Assembly (NCBI RefSeq): GCF_000812565.1
Contig: NZ_JTAM01000005.1
Span: 208,271 to 272,270, forward strand
DNA length: 64,000 bases
Direction: 5' to 3'
Source of the DNA: Flammeovirga sp. OC4
Lineage (GTDB): Bacteria; Bacteroidota; Bacteroidia; Cytophagales; Flammeovirgaceae
The position numbers and the translations under genes were made by a program. This document shows, piece after piece, positions 44,637 through 53,709 of the stretch; position 1 is the first letter of the stretch; each line of letters starts with the position of its first letter. The notes below the pieces were generated by a model. That model was not told where the DNA came from, did not search any database, and saw nothing but the letters and a program-made list of their open reading frames with translations.

Positions 44637-46043
44637 TTAAGTCAGGTTAAAGCAAAGAACGGTAATATCATCCTCTTGCTCTTTGGCAAAATTTTCTGTA
44701 ATGTATTTATCAAAACTTTCTTTCCAAGACTCATGATATCCATTATAAAAGCCTTTAATCAACCCTTCTAGCGTGTTATGCCCTACAACTTCTCCCTTCT
44801 TGGTTTTATGATTGACAAAACCATCCGTAGATAAAATAATCACATCATCAGAAGAAATATCATATTCATAATCTTTATAAGGGATCGATGCTTTAGCACT
44901 TACTGTTTTACCAATTGATCTATCAGAACTTTTCAGTGGTATGGTGCCATTTTCATTGACGATGTAACCAATTCCACTGGCTCCAGAGTAAATAATATGA
45001 TGGTCTTCAATGTACACAATTGACATATTACAGCCTCTTTCATTGAGGTTGCTGTAATAATTAAAGTTATCTCTTATGTATTGATGCAGTTCATAGATCA
45101 ACTCTGTAGGACTAGAAGGTAGCCTTTGAAGTGTGTCAAGATAAGATGTAATCACTGTTCCCAACAGCATTCCTGTCAACCCTTGGTTATAACAATCTAT
45201 CATTGCAACGATCGTTGTTCCCATAAAGTTATTTACATAATAATAATCTCCCCCAACAGTATCTTTAGGTTGATAATAGATATAATATTCTGCAAAATAG
45301 TCTTTTAAAATTTTATCTGAAGGGAGTGTATTTAACTGTATTTTAGAAGCATATTCAATACTTGTTTTAATGGCTTCCAAACTATTTTCTGCTTTTATTT
45401 TGTCCAATTCGTGCTGTTGTTTCTCAAGCTTTTCATTTTTGATTTCCTGCTCCTGAATTGCAATAATTTCTTCCTGTTGTTGCTTCAGTTCTTCCTCTTG
45501 TTGTAAGATTTCATTTTGATGATCTCTTAAAATATTTTCTGCTTCATCACGCAGCTTATTATAATTCGTAATTGTGATGAGTACATCCATTCCTACACCG
45601 ATAATAATAGCAAAAGTGAAGATATGAATATTAATACTGCTCACATCTAGTGGAGGAAATGGATTCAATCCTAAAATTCCAATTACAAAAAGTGTTACAA
45701 TACACACAAATGACGCCGTAGCAAAATATCTCCCAACTTTGGCCCCGAAGGAAAGATAAGCCGACATAATTGGTGACAAGAAAAAATAGATGACAGGTGA
45801 AAAAATCCCTCCTTGTACTATACAGAAAGAAAGTACAATAATTGTTATATACACATGTAGTATATAGTTTTTCAGTTTTTTATTGTAAGGAATAAAAAGC
45901 AATGGAGCGTAAATCAACGTATGAACTCCAAGCATTACAGCTTCCCTATGTAGTCCTAATGGAATATCTACAAAGATAAAACCGATCAACATGTATAAGA
46001 TGAGTTTTAACTTCGTAGCCAAAAAGTTATTCTGATTATTCAT
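44637..46043 (-). CDS. Membrane-anchored SpoIIE-family phosphatase, copy 1
   Basis: This 468-residue protein has about five to six membrane segments in residues 10-165, then a coiled coil rich in Gln and Glu (EEELKQQQEEIIAIQEQEI, about 175-235). A C-terminal PP2C/SpoIIE domain (about 240-468) carries the family entry SIEYASKIQLNTLPS, GGDYYYV, the motif DCYNQGLTGMLLG, ILSTDGF and QEDDITVLCF. The Asp ligands are present, but the canonical GHG reads NQG. Such proteins usually sense through the membrane and dephosphorylate a partner-switching protein. The paralogue at 46525-47931 is nearly collinear with it, so the two arose by tandem duplication. The gene has its own 5' region, suggesting independent control of the copies. 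Confidence 0.87.
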   Translation of the reverse strand: MNNQNNFLATKLKLILYMLIGFIFVDIPLGLHREAVMLGVHTLIYAPLLFIPYNKKLKNYILHVYITIIVLSFCIVQGGIFSPVIYFFLSPIMSAYLSFGAKVGRYFATASFVCIVTLFVIGILGLNPFPPLDVSSINIHIFTFAIIIGVGMDVLITITNYNKLRDEAENILRDHQNEILQQEEELKQQQEEIIAIQEQEIKNEKLEKQQHELDKIKAENSLEAIKTSIEYASKIQLNTLPSDKILKDYFAEYYIYYQPKDTVGGDYYYVNNFMGTTIVAMIDCYNQGLTGMLLGTVITSYLDTLQRLPSSPTELIYELHQYIRDNFNYYSNLNERGCNMSIVYIEDHHIIYSGASGIGYIVNENGTIPLKSSDRSIGKTVSAKASIPYKDYEYDISSDDVIILSTDGFVNHKTKKGEVVGHNTLEGLIKGFYNGYHESWKESFDKYITENFAKEQEDDITVLCFNLT

Positions 46044-46524
46044 TTAATTAAAAAACGTAGTGTTTAATGTAGCCTGATAAATAAGAGTTCAACCTTTTAA
46101 GCACATTATACAATACTTCTGACTACCCACACATCAACCTTTTTGAATGATAATTTGTAGTGAAAAGAAGTCCACAATAATAAGTTCGTTAGTGAATAAG
46201 TTTGACTTTGTAGCATATAAAACTACAATATGTGAAGTCGATGAAATATGATATAATTCCTGAAAGCCTGATTCCGCTACAAAGGAATATATTTTCATTG
46301 GTTCACAATACTTTAGAGCGCTAATGTTTCTTAACAACACACACAACAGTAAAAGAATCTCTATTGTTATATTGTTGACTAAGTTCTCGTTAACTCCAAT
46401 CGACCTTTCTATAAGCTTTTCCCTTCAAATCTAAAGACACCAATAGCATCAATTTTATCCTGTTAAATCATCAGAAATATCCTGATTTCTAACCACCATA
46501 AAAATTAAAATGAAAGAGTGTTTA
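46044..46524. other. Intergenic region between the two membrane phosphatase genes
   Basis: About 480 bases separate the tandem copies. It includes the 5' flank of copy 1. A minus-strand frame at 46134-46298 is open but has no clear start signal or recognisable domain, so it was not called. Confidence 0.5.
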
Positions 46525-47931
46525 TTATGTTAGGTTAAAACACATCACTGTAATATCATCTTCTTGTTCTTTCTTGAAATACTCAGAGATATACTCATCA
46601 AAACTTTCTTTCCAAGTATGTTTATATCCTTGATAGAAATCTTTGACAATCTCTTCCAGCACTTCACGTCCTATCACCTTGCCTTCCTTAGTTGTATGAT
46701 TGACAAAACCATCTGTTGACAACACAATTACATCATCTGAGTTAATCTCATATTCTTTATCCATATAAGGAATAGAATTAGGGTCATTGTTCGTCACACC
46801 AACAGACCTGTCAGAACTCTGAAGTCTTACGACTTCTTCATTCTTCACAATATATCCAATACCATTGGCACCAGAATAAACAATATGATTGTCTTCTACA
46901 TATACAATAGAAAGGTTACTACCCTTATTATTAATACTACTGTAATAGTTGAAGTTCTCTCTGATATATTGGTGCAATTCATAAATCAACTCTGAAGGAC
47001 GGTCAGGCAGTGACTGCAAAGTATCTAAGTAAGAAGTGATCACCGATCCCAAAAGCATACCTGTCATACCCTGATTAAAACAATCAATCAACACCACTAC
47101 CGTAGTACCTCTAAAACTATTTACATAATAATAATCTCCGCCTACAGTATCTTTAGGTTTGAAATAAATATAATATTCTGCAAAATAGTCCTTCAATACT
47201 TTATCACTAGGCAAAGTATTCAATTGAATTTTAGAAGCATATTCAATACTCGTCTTGATCGCCTCTAAACTATTTTCTGCCTTGATTTTATCGGATTCAT
47301 ACTGCTCCTTCTCTCTTTTTTCATCAATGATCATTTGTTCTTGTGTAGCAATGATCTCTTCCTGCTGCTGCTTTAACTCCTCTTCCTGCTGTAATATCTC
47401 ATTTTGTTTTTCTCTTACAATAGTTTCAGCTTCATTACGAAGTGAATCATAATTGATGATCGTAATAATTACATCAACTCCAACACCAACAATAATAGCG
47501 TAAGTGAAAATTTGAATATTCGAGGATGCATCATCCAAATTAGAGAAGGGAATTAAATCAAAAAGTCCTAATACAAAAAGTAATGTTATACATCCTAAAA
47601 CAGCATAAGCAAAACGTTTACCGACTCTCCCCCCAAAGGAAAGATAAGAAGACATAATAGGGGAAAGGAAAAAGTAAATGATTGGAGATGAAACCCCTCC
47701 TTGAACAAAACAAAGAGAGAAAACCATAAACAAAGAGTAAACATGCAAAACATAGTTTTTCACTCCTTTATTATAAGGAATATAAAGCAACAAACCGTAA
47801 ACAACGGAATGAATAGCAAGTAACTTAGCTTCATTGTAAAGCCCTAAAGGTATATCTATAGGTATAAAACCTACAAGCAAGAACATAATGAGATTTAACT
47901 TTGAGGTCAAAAAGTTATTCTTATTCTCCAT
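46525..47931 (-). CDS. Membrane-anchored SpoIIE-family phosphatase, copy 2
   Basis: This 468-residue protein is a paralogue of the 44637-46043 protein, equal in length and with the same order: membrane segments (about residues 10-165), coiled coil (EEELKQQQEEIIATQEQMI) and SpoIIE domain with SIEYASKIQLNTLPS, GGDYYYV, DCFNQGMTGMLLG, VLSTDGF and QEDDITVMCF. The metal-ligand Asp residues are kept and the GHG motif again reads NQG. Differences cluster in the membrane part, which suggests the copies sense different signals while acting on similar partners. This is the upstream copy, and the roughly 480-base gap argues against tight cotranscription. Confidence 0.87.
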   Translation of the reverse strand: MENKNNFLTSKLNLIMFLLVGFIPIDIPLGLYNEAKLLAIHSVVYGLLLYIPYNKGVKNYVLHVYSLFMVFSLCFVQGGVSSPIIYFFLSPIMSSYLSFGGRVGKRFAYAVLGCITLLFVLGLFDLIPFSNLDDASSNIQIFTYAIIVGVGVDVIITIINYDSLRNEAETIVREKQNEILQQEEELKQQQEEIIATQEQMIIDEKREKEQYESDKIKAENSLEAIKTSIEYASKIQLNTLPSDKVLKDYFAEYYIYFKPKDTVGGDYYYVNSFRGTTVVVLIDCFNQGMTGMLLGSVITSYLDTLQSLPDRPSELIYELHQYIRENFNYYSSINNKGSNLSIVYVEDNHIVYSGANGIGYIVKNEEVVRLQSSDRSVGVTNNDPNSIPYMDKEYEINSDDVIVLSTDGFVNHTTKEGKVIGREVLEEIVKDFYQGYKHTWKESFDEYISEYFKKEQEDDITVMCFNLT

Positions 47932-48236
47932 TATTTTTAAAAGTAATATCTAAATAGTTTAAAAAAGGGTATACTTTTCACACAAATCATTATAAAAAAA
48001 TACTGCTTATTCTCCTTCTCTAGAAAGAATCTACGAGATATAAGCACAATAATTTACTGAAAGTCGCACATTGAAATATTCTGAAAAGTAATAGAAATTA
48101 AAGCTTAATAGTTTAAAGTATTATACAAATTAAATAGTTTTTCTTCGATTTTCCGTATTACAATCAAACATAATGCATAAAACAAAGCTTACAGACTTGA
48201 TTTACTGAATGTTAGATAACATATAATTTTATCAGC

Positions 48237-48338
48237 TATACGATGATTACAAGTTACGTAATAGGGTTCGTGAGGACGTTTTACTAAAACATCCCGACAG
48301 TATTTTAGAAGATAATTATAAACTCCTTGTCTTTTGAC
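48237..48338 (+). pseudogene. Possible short gene remnant
   Basis: The 33-codon open stretch reads LYDDYKLRNRVREDVLLK and continues with PDSILEDNYKLLVF before a stop. The composition is protein-like, but it has no start codon and is preceded by a stop in frame. It may be a fragment of a decayed gene or chance; no family was recognised. Confidence 0.2.
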
Positions 48339-48480
48339 CTGTAATTAGAGAATCCATTTAGTACTACCTCCATCGGCCTTGAAGAGAAAAGCGTTAAGAA
48401 TTTCATGGATTGAGCCGTTAAAAATGATTTTGCTGTTTGAGCATCTCAAAACGATGAAGTTTTGATCGAGTTATCCTTTC

Positions 48481-48575
48481 AATAGGCGAGAGGAATGAAA
48501 TTTAGCTTTTTGCTTCGTTTTTGTGTTAAGACAAAAATGACAAAGAAGGAAGCTTGAAAGCAGATCCTATAAATA
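48481..48575 (+). repeat. Dispersed intergenic repeat, copy B
   Basis: This is the best-preserved copy: aataggcgagaggaatg, aatttagcttttt, cttcgtttttgtgttaag, acaaaaatga and gaagcttgaaag in order. The block tttgtgttaagacaaa is itself nearly palindromic. Copies occur at 21541-21640 (opposite strand) and at the right edge of the window. Confidence 0.65.
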
Positions 48576-48646
48576 CTTACAGGAAAATAGGTTGAAAGTT
48601 TTTAGCAACTATCAAAGTTCATTTCTACACATAAACAAAGACTGCA

Positions 48647-49399
48647 TTACCAAATCTCTGGAATAAGTACTTTACGGTGTGTAGGATAATCTTTAAACGT
48701 TTTCAGGTACCACTCGTGATGATCTCTTGCTCTTGGAATCAAATTAGCCAATGTCCATACTAAAAAACTTAAACTTGCCACACTCGGTACCATCAGAAAG
48801 AACCCAGTCCATTCCACAATTTCACCGAATAAATTAGGTGAACTTAGACGATTGAATAAAAAACCTTTGGGCACAACATAGTGCGTTTCTCCTGGTTTTC
48901 TTAAGTTCAAAAGAATGTTGTCAGACATAATATTAATGTACATTCCTCCTCCGAAGAGCACCACTCCAATTACAAATAGTGGAAGCGAAAAATAAAACCA
49001 CTCACCTCCTAGAAAATAACCGTTGAGTGTTCCGTTGATACTATTGAAAAACATCGCAGAACCAACAATCACCAATGGCATTTTTTTCTTTTTATTCGAC
49101 ATTCTAAATGGAAATATAAAGGTGCGATTGATGTAATGTACAGTCCAAAAAGTAATACCAACTTTTGCCACCCAAGAAGCCTCTAATCCTCCAGAAGTAA
49201 TAAAACTAGTCCACAAAGTAATAGGCGAAATGATTTCCATAAAAAACCATCCCCAAGTGTTTGAAATTACAGGCCCCCAGTCTGATCGAGTGTGCCTTCC
49301 AAATGGAGCCACAACTTTAAAGAAGAAAAGAATACAAAATGTAATCAATGCTACATTAATCCAACCCCAACCAATGACTTCGAACAACTGCTGATCCAT
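48647..49399 (-). CDS. Steroid 5-alpha-reductase family membrane protein
   Basis: This 250-residue protein has about six to seven hydrophobic segments. Its C-terminal half has the steroid 5-alpha reductase/isoprenylcysteine methyltransferase-like signature: a GMYINIMSDNILLNLRKPGETHY segment followed by VPKGFLFNRLSSPNLFGEIVEWTGF, then RARDHHEWYLKTFKDYPTHRKVLIPEIW. The family uses NADPH to reduce an alpha,beta-unsaturated carbonyl; in bacteria the substrate is normally a lipid or isoprenoid and is not known. The usual Glu and His of the NADPH site appear in EWTGF and RDHHEWY. ATG 49399 is preferred to TTG 49408. It lies 55 bp after the surface-repeat gene on the same strand, so cotranscription is possible. 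Confidence 0.85.
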   Translation of the reverse strand: MDQQLFEVIGWGWINVALITFCILFFFKVVAPFGRHTRSDWGPVISNTWGWFFMEIISPITLWTSFITSGGLEASWVAKVGITFWTVHYINRTFIFPFRMSNKKKKMPLVIVGSAMFFNSINGTLNGYFLGGEWFYFSLPLFVIGVVLFGGGMYINIMSDNILLNLRKPGETHYVVPKGFLFNRLSSPNLFGEIVEWTGFFLMVPSVASLSFLVWTLANLIPRARDHHEWYLKTFKDYPTHRKVLIPEIW

Positions 49400-49454
49400 A
49401 ACGAACAATTAAAGACTGAATAATAACTTCTTATACAATCAATTTAACATTTTC

Positions 49455-51380
49455 TTACCAAGAAAACCTAATTCCAGCGGTACCACTTATCCAAAAAAGA
49501 CCAATATCAGTTTGTTCAGAATAAAATGAGGGAGGTGCTGAATATTCATTGTTCTGAATAAAAGGATCATAGTTTACGCTAGGTCCTGCAGTAATGGAAA
49601 TCCCCTTCCAAATCGGCTGTTCGTACATCAAACTCCACTTCACAAAACGATGTTCAAACTCAGAAGTAGCGTCGTTATAATTACCATGCATTCCTACCTC
49701 TGTCAGCAATCGTTTGAAAAGATAAGCACCGAAGCCTATCCCAAAATGATATCCTTGATAACCGTCCAAGTACCCTGAATTGAAAATGCTTGTCCCCACT
49801 TTATAATAATTGTAGAATTTTCTTGTACCGGTCTGAAATGACAAATTCAACATACTAAATTCATCCAAATGATAACTCACGGAATGATAGCCATTTTTAT
49901 AATAGCTGAACAGACCAATAGGCAAACCTTTTGCTCCATCATTGGCTACGTTGATCAAACCGATTTGCACTCCTTTTAAAGTGTCTGCAAAATTATAAAT
50001 ACCTGCAACCTGCATTCCTTTTATTTCACCAGAAGTATGGTTATAAATACCCGATACCTGCCAACCAACCACTGAACTAGAATAGTTCGCTATCCCTGAC
50101 AGTTGCATTCCTTTAATGTCTTTCTGATTTGTGTTCAAAATGCCACTTACCTGCGCTCCCTGTATTTCTTTGGCATAACTATAAATCCCACTTAGTTGTA
50201 AACCTTTCACAAAAGTTCGAGTGGCACTTGTAATTCCTCCAACTTGAACACCCTTTACATTTTCCCTCACCACATTATTAATACCGCCAATTTGAACACC
50301 AAAAACAGAATCAGCTACAATATTTGTAATACCGCCGACCTGCATACCGTTGACTTCTCCCATATTGTAGTTGACAATCCCACCAATTTGAGCGCCTGTC
50401 ACATTTCCACCTACAATATTACTAATACCACCAATTTGGACTCCCTGCATATGGAAGCGGTTGATGTTTACTAATCCACCGATTTCAACCCCTCTATCTA
50501 CACCTGCTGAATAACCAATAAGAGTATTAAAAGAAAGACGGTTGGTATAAGAACCTCCAAGGAAATTACTGTTACTTAAGAAAGGAACCAACGTGAATTG
50601 TGCAGTTCGATGCTCTATGTATTCAATACTATTCGAAATGATATCCACCTTTTTAGGCACAAATCGCTTTACAATGTTGAGTTGATGAGGATTTTGAGTG
50701 GATAAAGTAAGATCGGAATCAATAGGATTGGAATTATCGTTATAAGGAGATAGAGCCACATTATAAAGCACTTCATTCTCATCATCTCCAGGGTTAAATT
50801 GTACCATGGTATCATAAAAACCACGATTACGGAAATAAACACCTTTTTGCATCCTTTCCAACGGTACTTTTAATGCATAATACCCCATACTGTCGGTAAG
50901 GGTTAATACCTTTTGTGATTCATCATAGACAACCACATTCTGAAGGCCCATTCCTGTAGAAGCATCCACTACTCTACCATTTAGCAAAATATCTTCTTTC
51001 AGACGCTGTAACTCTTCTTTTGTTTTTCTTTTACGCTGATCAATTGGACGAATTGTAAGGGAAAAAGCTTCACGGATAATCACGTGCATACCTATCTGCT
51101 TGAACTCGTAGTTATAACCTAGAATATCAATTAATGCTGCTTTTACGGTGACATTTTGCCCTTTGAAATTGACCTCTTGGGTCAAATCCAGAATGGAGGG
51201 ATTATAGGAAAACGAAAAGCCACCTTGATCTTTGATTTCATCTAAGGCCGCTTCCAATGTTTGTTTTTTGATCTCAATACTAATAACACGTTGAAGTAAG
51301 TCTCCCTCTTCGTTATTAGCAAAAACTGGATGTATTAGTAAGGAAAGGAAAAGAAATAGAATAAATAATCGGTGTTTCAT
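49455..51380 (-). CDS. STN-domain protein with carboxypeptidase-regulatory-like domain and surface repeats
   Basis: This 641-residue exported protein has a signal peptide (LFILFLFLSLLIHPVFA). An STN domain follows (about residues 30-105, ISIEIKKQTLEAALDEIKDQGGFSFSYNP), then a carboxypeptidase-regulatory-like domain (about 130-210, NGRVVDASTGMGLQNVVVYDE). From about 290 to 500 there are ten to twelve tandem repeats of about 21 residues with the core G-(V/A/M)-Q-(I/V/L)-(G/S)-G-(I/L). These match the LA_2272-type surface repeat. The end is barrel-like and closes with GTAGIRFSW. STN normally sits on TonB receptors that signal to a FecR/ECF pair, but no plug or receptor barrel is present here. 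Its ATG overlaps the FecR stop by one base, so the two are translationally coupled. Confidence 0.82.
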   Translation of the reverse strand: MKHRLFILFLFLSLLIHPVFANNEEGDLLQRVISIEIKKQTLEAALDEIKDQGGFSFSYNPSILDLTQEVNFKGQNVTVKAALIDILGYNYEFKQIGMHVIIREAFSLTIRPIDQRKRKTKEELQRLKEDILLNGRVVDASTGMGLQNVVVYDESQKVLTLTDSMGYYALKVPLERMQKGVYFRNRGFYDTMVQFNPGDDENEVLYNVALSPYNDNSNPIDSDLTLSTQNPHQLNIVKRFVPKKVDIISNSIEYIEHRTAQFTLVPFLSNSNFLGGSYTNRLSFNTLIGYSAGVDRGVEIGGLVNINRFHMQGVQIGGISNIVGGNVTGAQIGGIVNYNMGEVNGMQVGGITNIVADSVFGVQIGGINNVVRENVKGVQVGGITSATRTFVKGLQLSGIYSYAKEIQGAQVSGILNTNQKDIKGMQLSGIANYSSSVVGWQVSGIYNHTSGEIKGMQVAGIYNFADTLKGVQIGLINVANDGAKGLPIGLFSYYKNGYHSVSYHLDEFSMLNLSFQTGTRKFYNYYKVGTSIFNSGYLDGYQGYHFGIGFGAYLFKRLLTEVGMHGNYNDATSEFEHRFVKWSLMYEQPIWKGISITAGPSVNYDPFIQNNEYSAPPSFYSEQTDIGLFWISGTAGIRFSW

Positions 51381-52381
51381 TAATCGATATAATAGGCTTT
51401 ATCACCTGTTTTTTGAACTTGTAAATTTAAAGTAGCTTGTAGGATTTCGAAAACCTCTTCGATGCTGTTTTCTTTAAAATCTACGGTTAGCTTTTTAGAG
51501 TTCAAACTTTCTCTATTTACACTAATATTTACCTTATAAGCACTTTCCAGCGTAGAGATTACTTTCGCAAAAGAAGTATTATGAAAATTTAATGCTTTGG
51601 TTTTCCAAAATAAGTTGTTCATCGATACATTTTCCTCTTTATAAGGCATAGCACTATTGGCATCAATTGCCCCTTCTGAGTTCTTTTCTAACAAGACAAA
51701 ACTCTCTTCTTTCGGCGATGATACCGCTTCAAGTTTTACCAACCCTTCCGTTACGGTGACAACAACATCCTCTGCCGTTGCTTTTACATTAAATTTTGTT
51801 CCCAAGACAGTTATATCGCCTTTTGATGTATGCACAATAAATGGTTTATTTTCATCATGAGCAATCTCAAAATAGGCTTCCCCATCTAATGTTACTTCCC
51901 TACTATTTCCATCAAAAGAGGCTACGGATAAAGTAGAATTACGATTAATAGTAATATCAGAACCATCTTTTAGTGTTTGCAGTGCAGCCTGTTTTGGTTG
52001 ATACACCTCTACTGCCACAAAAGCATCCTCATCTACTTCTTCTTTTGAAGTATAAAAATTGATACCCACTGCCAATAAAACAATAGCAGCAATCGAAGAT
52101 GCAATCCTTTTCCATGGTGTGAATTGGACTTCTTTAGTGGTGTTTTCCTCAGCCGCGATGGCTTCATTCATTCGATTCCACGCTTTGTCCACATCCACAT
52201 TCATCTCTGGAATAGAGGCCGTAAGCGTGGCCTCCCAAACCTTCCGGAAGGATTCGAAAGTAGCTTTATTTTCAGCTGAATCGTCGATCCAAAGTTTCAC
52301 TGCTCTTCCCTCCTCTTCTGTAGTTTCTCCAAGAAGATATTTAGTCAATAAAACTTCATCTATGTTATTATTCTTTTCCAT
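51380..52381 (-). CDS. FecR family anti-sigma/sigma-regulator protein
   Basis: This 333-residue inner-membrane protein has an N-terminal cytoplasmic anti-sigma part (LLTKYLLGETTEEEGRAVKLWI), one membrane segment (IASSIAAIVLLAVGINFY, about residues 90-107), and a periplasmic FecR domain (LKDGSDITINRNSTLSV, REVTLDGEAYFEIAHDENKPFIVHT, VTVLGTKFNVKA). The C-terminus is the DUF4974-type domain (NLFWKTKALNFHNTSFAKVISTLE). It should hold or activate the adjacent ECF sigma in response to the surface protein. ATG 52381 is preferred to GTG 52387. It lies 46 bp after the sigma gene and is coupled to the STN gene. Confidence 0.94.
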   Translation of the reverse strand: MEKNNNIDEVLLTKYLLGETTEEEGRAVKLWIDDSAENKATFESFRKVWEATLTASIPEMNVDVDKAWNRMNEAIAAEENTTKEVQFTPWKRIASSIAAIVLLAVGINFYTSKEEVDEDAFVAVEVYQPKQAALQTLKDGSDITINRNSTLSVASFDGNSREVTLDGEAYFEIAHDENKPFIVHTSKGDITVLGTKFNVKATAEDVVVTVTEGLVKLEAVSSPKEESFVLLEKNSEGAIDANSAMPYKEENVSMNNLFWKTKALNFHNTSFAKVISTLESAYKVNISVNRESLNSKKLTVDFKENSIEEVFEILQATLNLQVQKTGDKAYYID

Positions 52382-52427
52382 AATCACTGATATGACACTT
52401 CACTTTTAATTTACCCCTATAGGAAGG

Positions 52428-52976
52428 TTAGAAATTTTTCAAAAAAAATAGAATTAAGATTGTAAAAAATCCGGTAAGCTCCGACCTCAAATATTTTAAG
52501 GCAGAAGACATCTGATTTTCAACTGTTTTAACACTGATATTCAGTTTCTTCGAAATTTCAGCGTACTTCAGTCCTTCAAAACGAGAGAGTTGGAATATTT
52601 CTTTCCTCTTTTCGGGCATACTGTCAATGCTTTCGCGAATTTTCAGATCCAATTCACTACTTTCCATGGTATCTACCTCATATTGTGATGCATCATTGAT
52701 AGCTTCCTCATTATAAGATTTATATTGTTCTTTGACTTCAATATGTCGTATAACATTCAATGATTTATTTCTAACCGCTCTATACAAATAGGCTTCAATT
52801 GAAATATCAATCTGTATTGTTTCTCTATTTTCCCACAATTTGAAAAGGATATCATGTACCACATCTTCTGAGGCTTGAATATCTTTTAGAAATGTATTTG
52901 CAAAAGCACATAGCTTAGGGTATTGCTCCCTAAATAATTTTTCAAATTTATCTTTTGTAATGATTTCTTCTACCAA
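52428..52976 (-). CDS. ECF-type RNA polymerase sigma-70 factor
   Basis: This 182-residue sigma factor has region 2 (FEKLFREQYPKLCAFANTFL, SEDVVHDILFKLWENRE, EAYLYRAVRNKSLNVIRH, about residues 9-80) and region 4 (SMPEKRKEIFQLSRFEGLKYAEISKKLNISVKTVENQMSSAL, about 118-160). It ends in a hydrophobic tail (FFTILILFFLKNF) that is unusual for a cytoplasmic sigma and may contact the membrane or the FecR partner. The family is the Bacteroidota FecI-like group. It is the first gene of a three-gene unit (sigma, FecR, STN-repeat protein) and probably controls that unit. Confidence 0.94.
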   Translation of the reverse strand: MVEEIITKDKFEKLFREQYPKLCAFANTFLKDIQASEDVVHDILFKLWENRETIQIDISIEAYLYRAVRNKSLNVIRHIEVKEQYKSYNEEAINDASQYEVDTMESSELDLKIRESIDSMPEKRKEIFQLSRFEGLKYAEISKKLNISVKTVENQMSSALKYLRSELTGFFTILILFFLKNF

Positions 52977-53417
52977 AATATAGTTTTTGTAAAATGGGAT
53001 ATTAAAACACTTTGCTTAATCACAAAGATGCAACTAATTGAAAGTAGATCAAAAGTAAGTTTTTCAAATTAAAAACTTTCTTAAAACAAAGAATAAAACA
53101 GCCTTTTCAATATCAAAAACAGACATCTAATAAAAAAAATACTTTTTTTTCAATTTCGAATAGGGGTATTTCTCTATTGAAAGGTCATACTATCGAAGCT
53201 CACAAAATGAGCATAACATTGAACTTAATTTTAAAGACAAAATGAAAGAAATAATGTTCTCGATTATTGCTGCCAATATAAGTATAGAAAACACGACTTT
53301 GTTTAATTTATCAAGGCGTCAAAACTCTTAAGTCTCTGGATTGAATTCAATTTTAAACAAAAAAAACTAGTATGGGTTTTACATTAATCTATACTACATC
53401 AGTACATCTATTTAAAA
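52977..53417. other. AT-rich intergenic region
   Basis: About 440 bases separate the sigma gene from a small forward frame. It should contain the sigma operon promoter. A 29-codon frame at 53242-53331 was seen but not called. Confidence 0.5.
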
Positions 53418-53618
53418 ATGAAAAAGGTAACACATAAAAGAAGCTTCAATGAAGCATTTCAAATCGCTTTAAATAATCATTCTCTTTTTAATCAAGAGAC
53501 TTTTGATCAAAACTACCAAGCTCTCCATCAACGCATTGAGTCATCCTATCAAAATAATGCGTCCAATAATCGCTCATTTCTGCTCAAAACCTTAAATAGT
53601 TCAATTTCAAAAAGTTAG
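53418..53618 (+). CDS. Small hypothetical protein
   Basis: This 66-residue frame (opening KKVTHKRSFNEAFQIALNNH) starts at ATG 53418 and encodes a hydrophilic, Asn- and Ser-rich, mostly helical peptide with no signal or membrane segment. I recognise no family. Support for it being real is its sensible amino-acid composition and placement in an otherwise empty interval. Against it are its short length, the AT-rich background and the lack of a clear promoter. It faces the epimerase gene convergently. Confidence 0.35.
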   Translation: MKKVTHKRSFNEAFQIALNNHSLFNQETFDQNYQALHQRIESSYQNNASNNRSFLLKTLNSSISKS

Positions 53619-53709
53619 ATGAACTCAAAATGAACAAATTCACGATAACTTATAGATAATGAGCAAGTTAATCACCAACAAACTCACACCATTGTGAATA
53701 AAGTCAAAA

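Larger units (their letters stand above)
47932..48646. other. Intergenic region with repeat copy and possible gene remnant
   Basis: About 715 bases lie between the phosphatase gene and the steroid-reductase-like gene. It contains a copy of the dispersed repeat (48481-48575) and a short open stretch at 48237-48338. No intact gene was recognised. Confidence 0.6.

Noticed and set aside
46134..46346. Minus-strand frame of 70 codons between the two phosphatase genes
   Set aside because: It lacks a clear start signal and recognisable features, and lies in an AT-rich gap. It may be chance, so it was not called as a gene.
53242..53331. Forward 29-codon frame opening MKEIMFSIIAAN
   Set aside because: It is too short to distinguish from chance, although the start context is fair. 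No repeated or paralogous copy was found, unlike the lipoprotein array.
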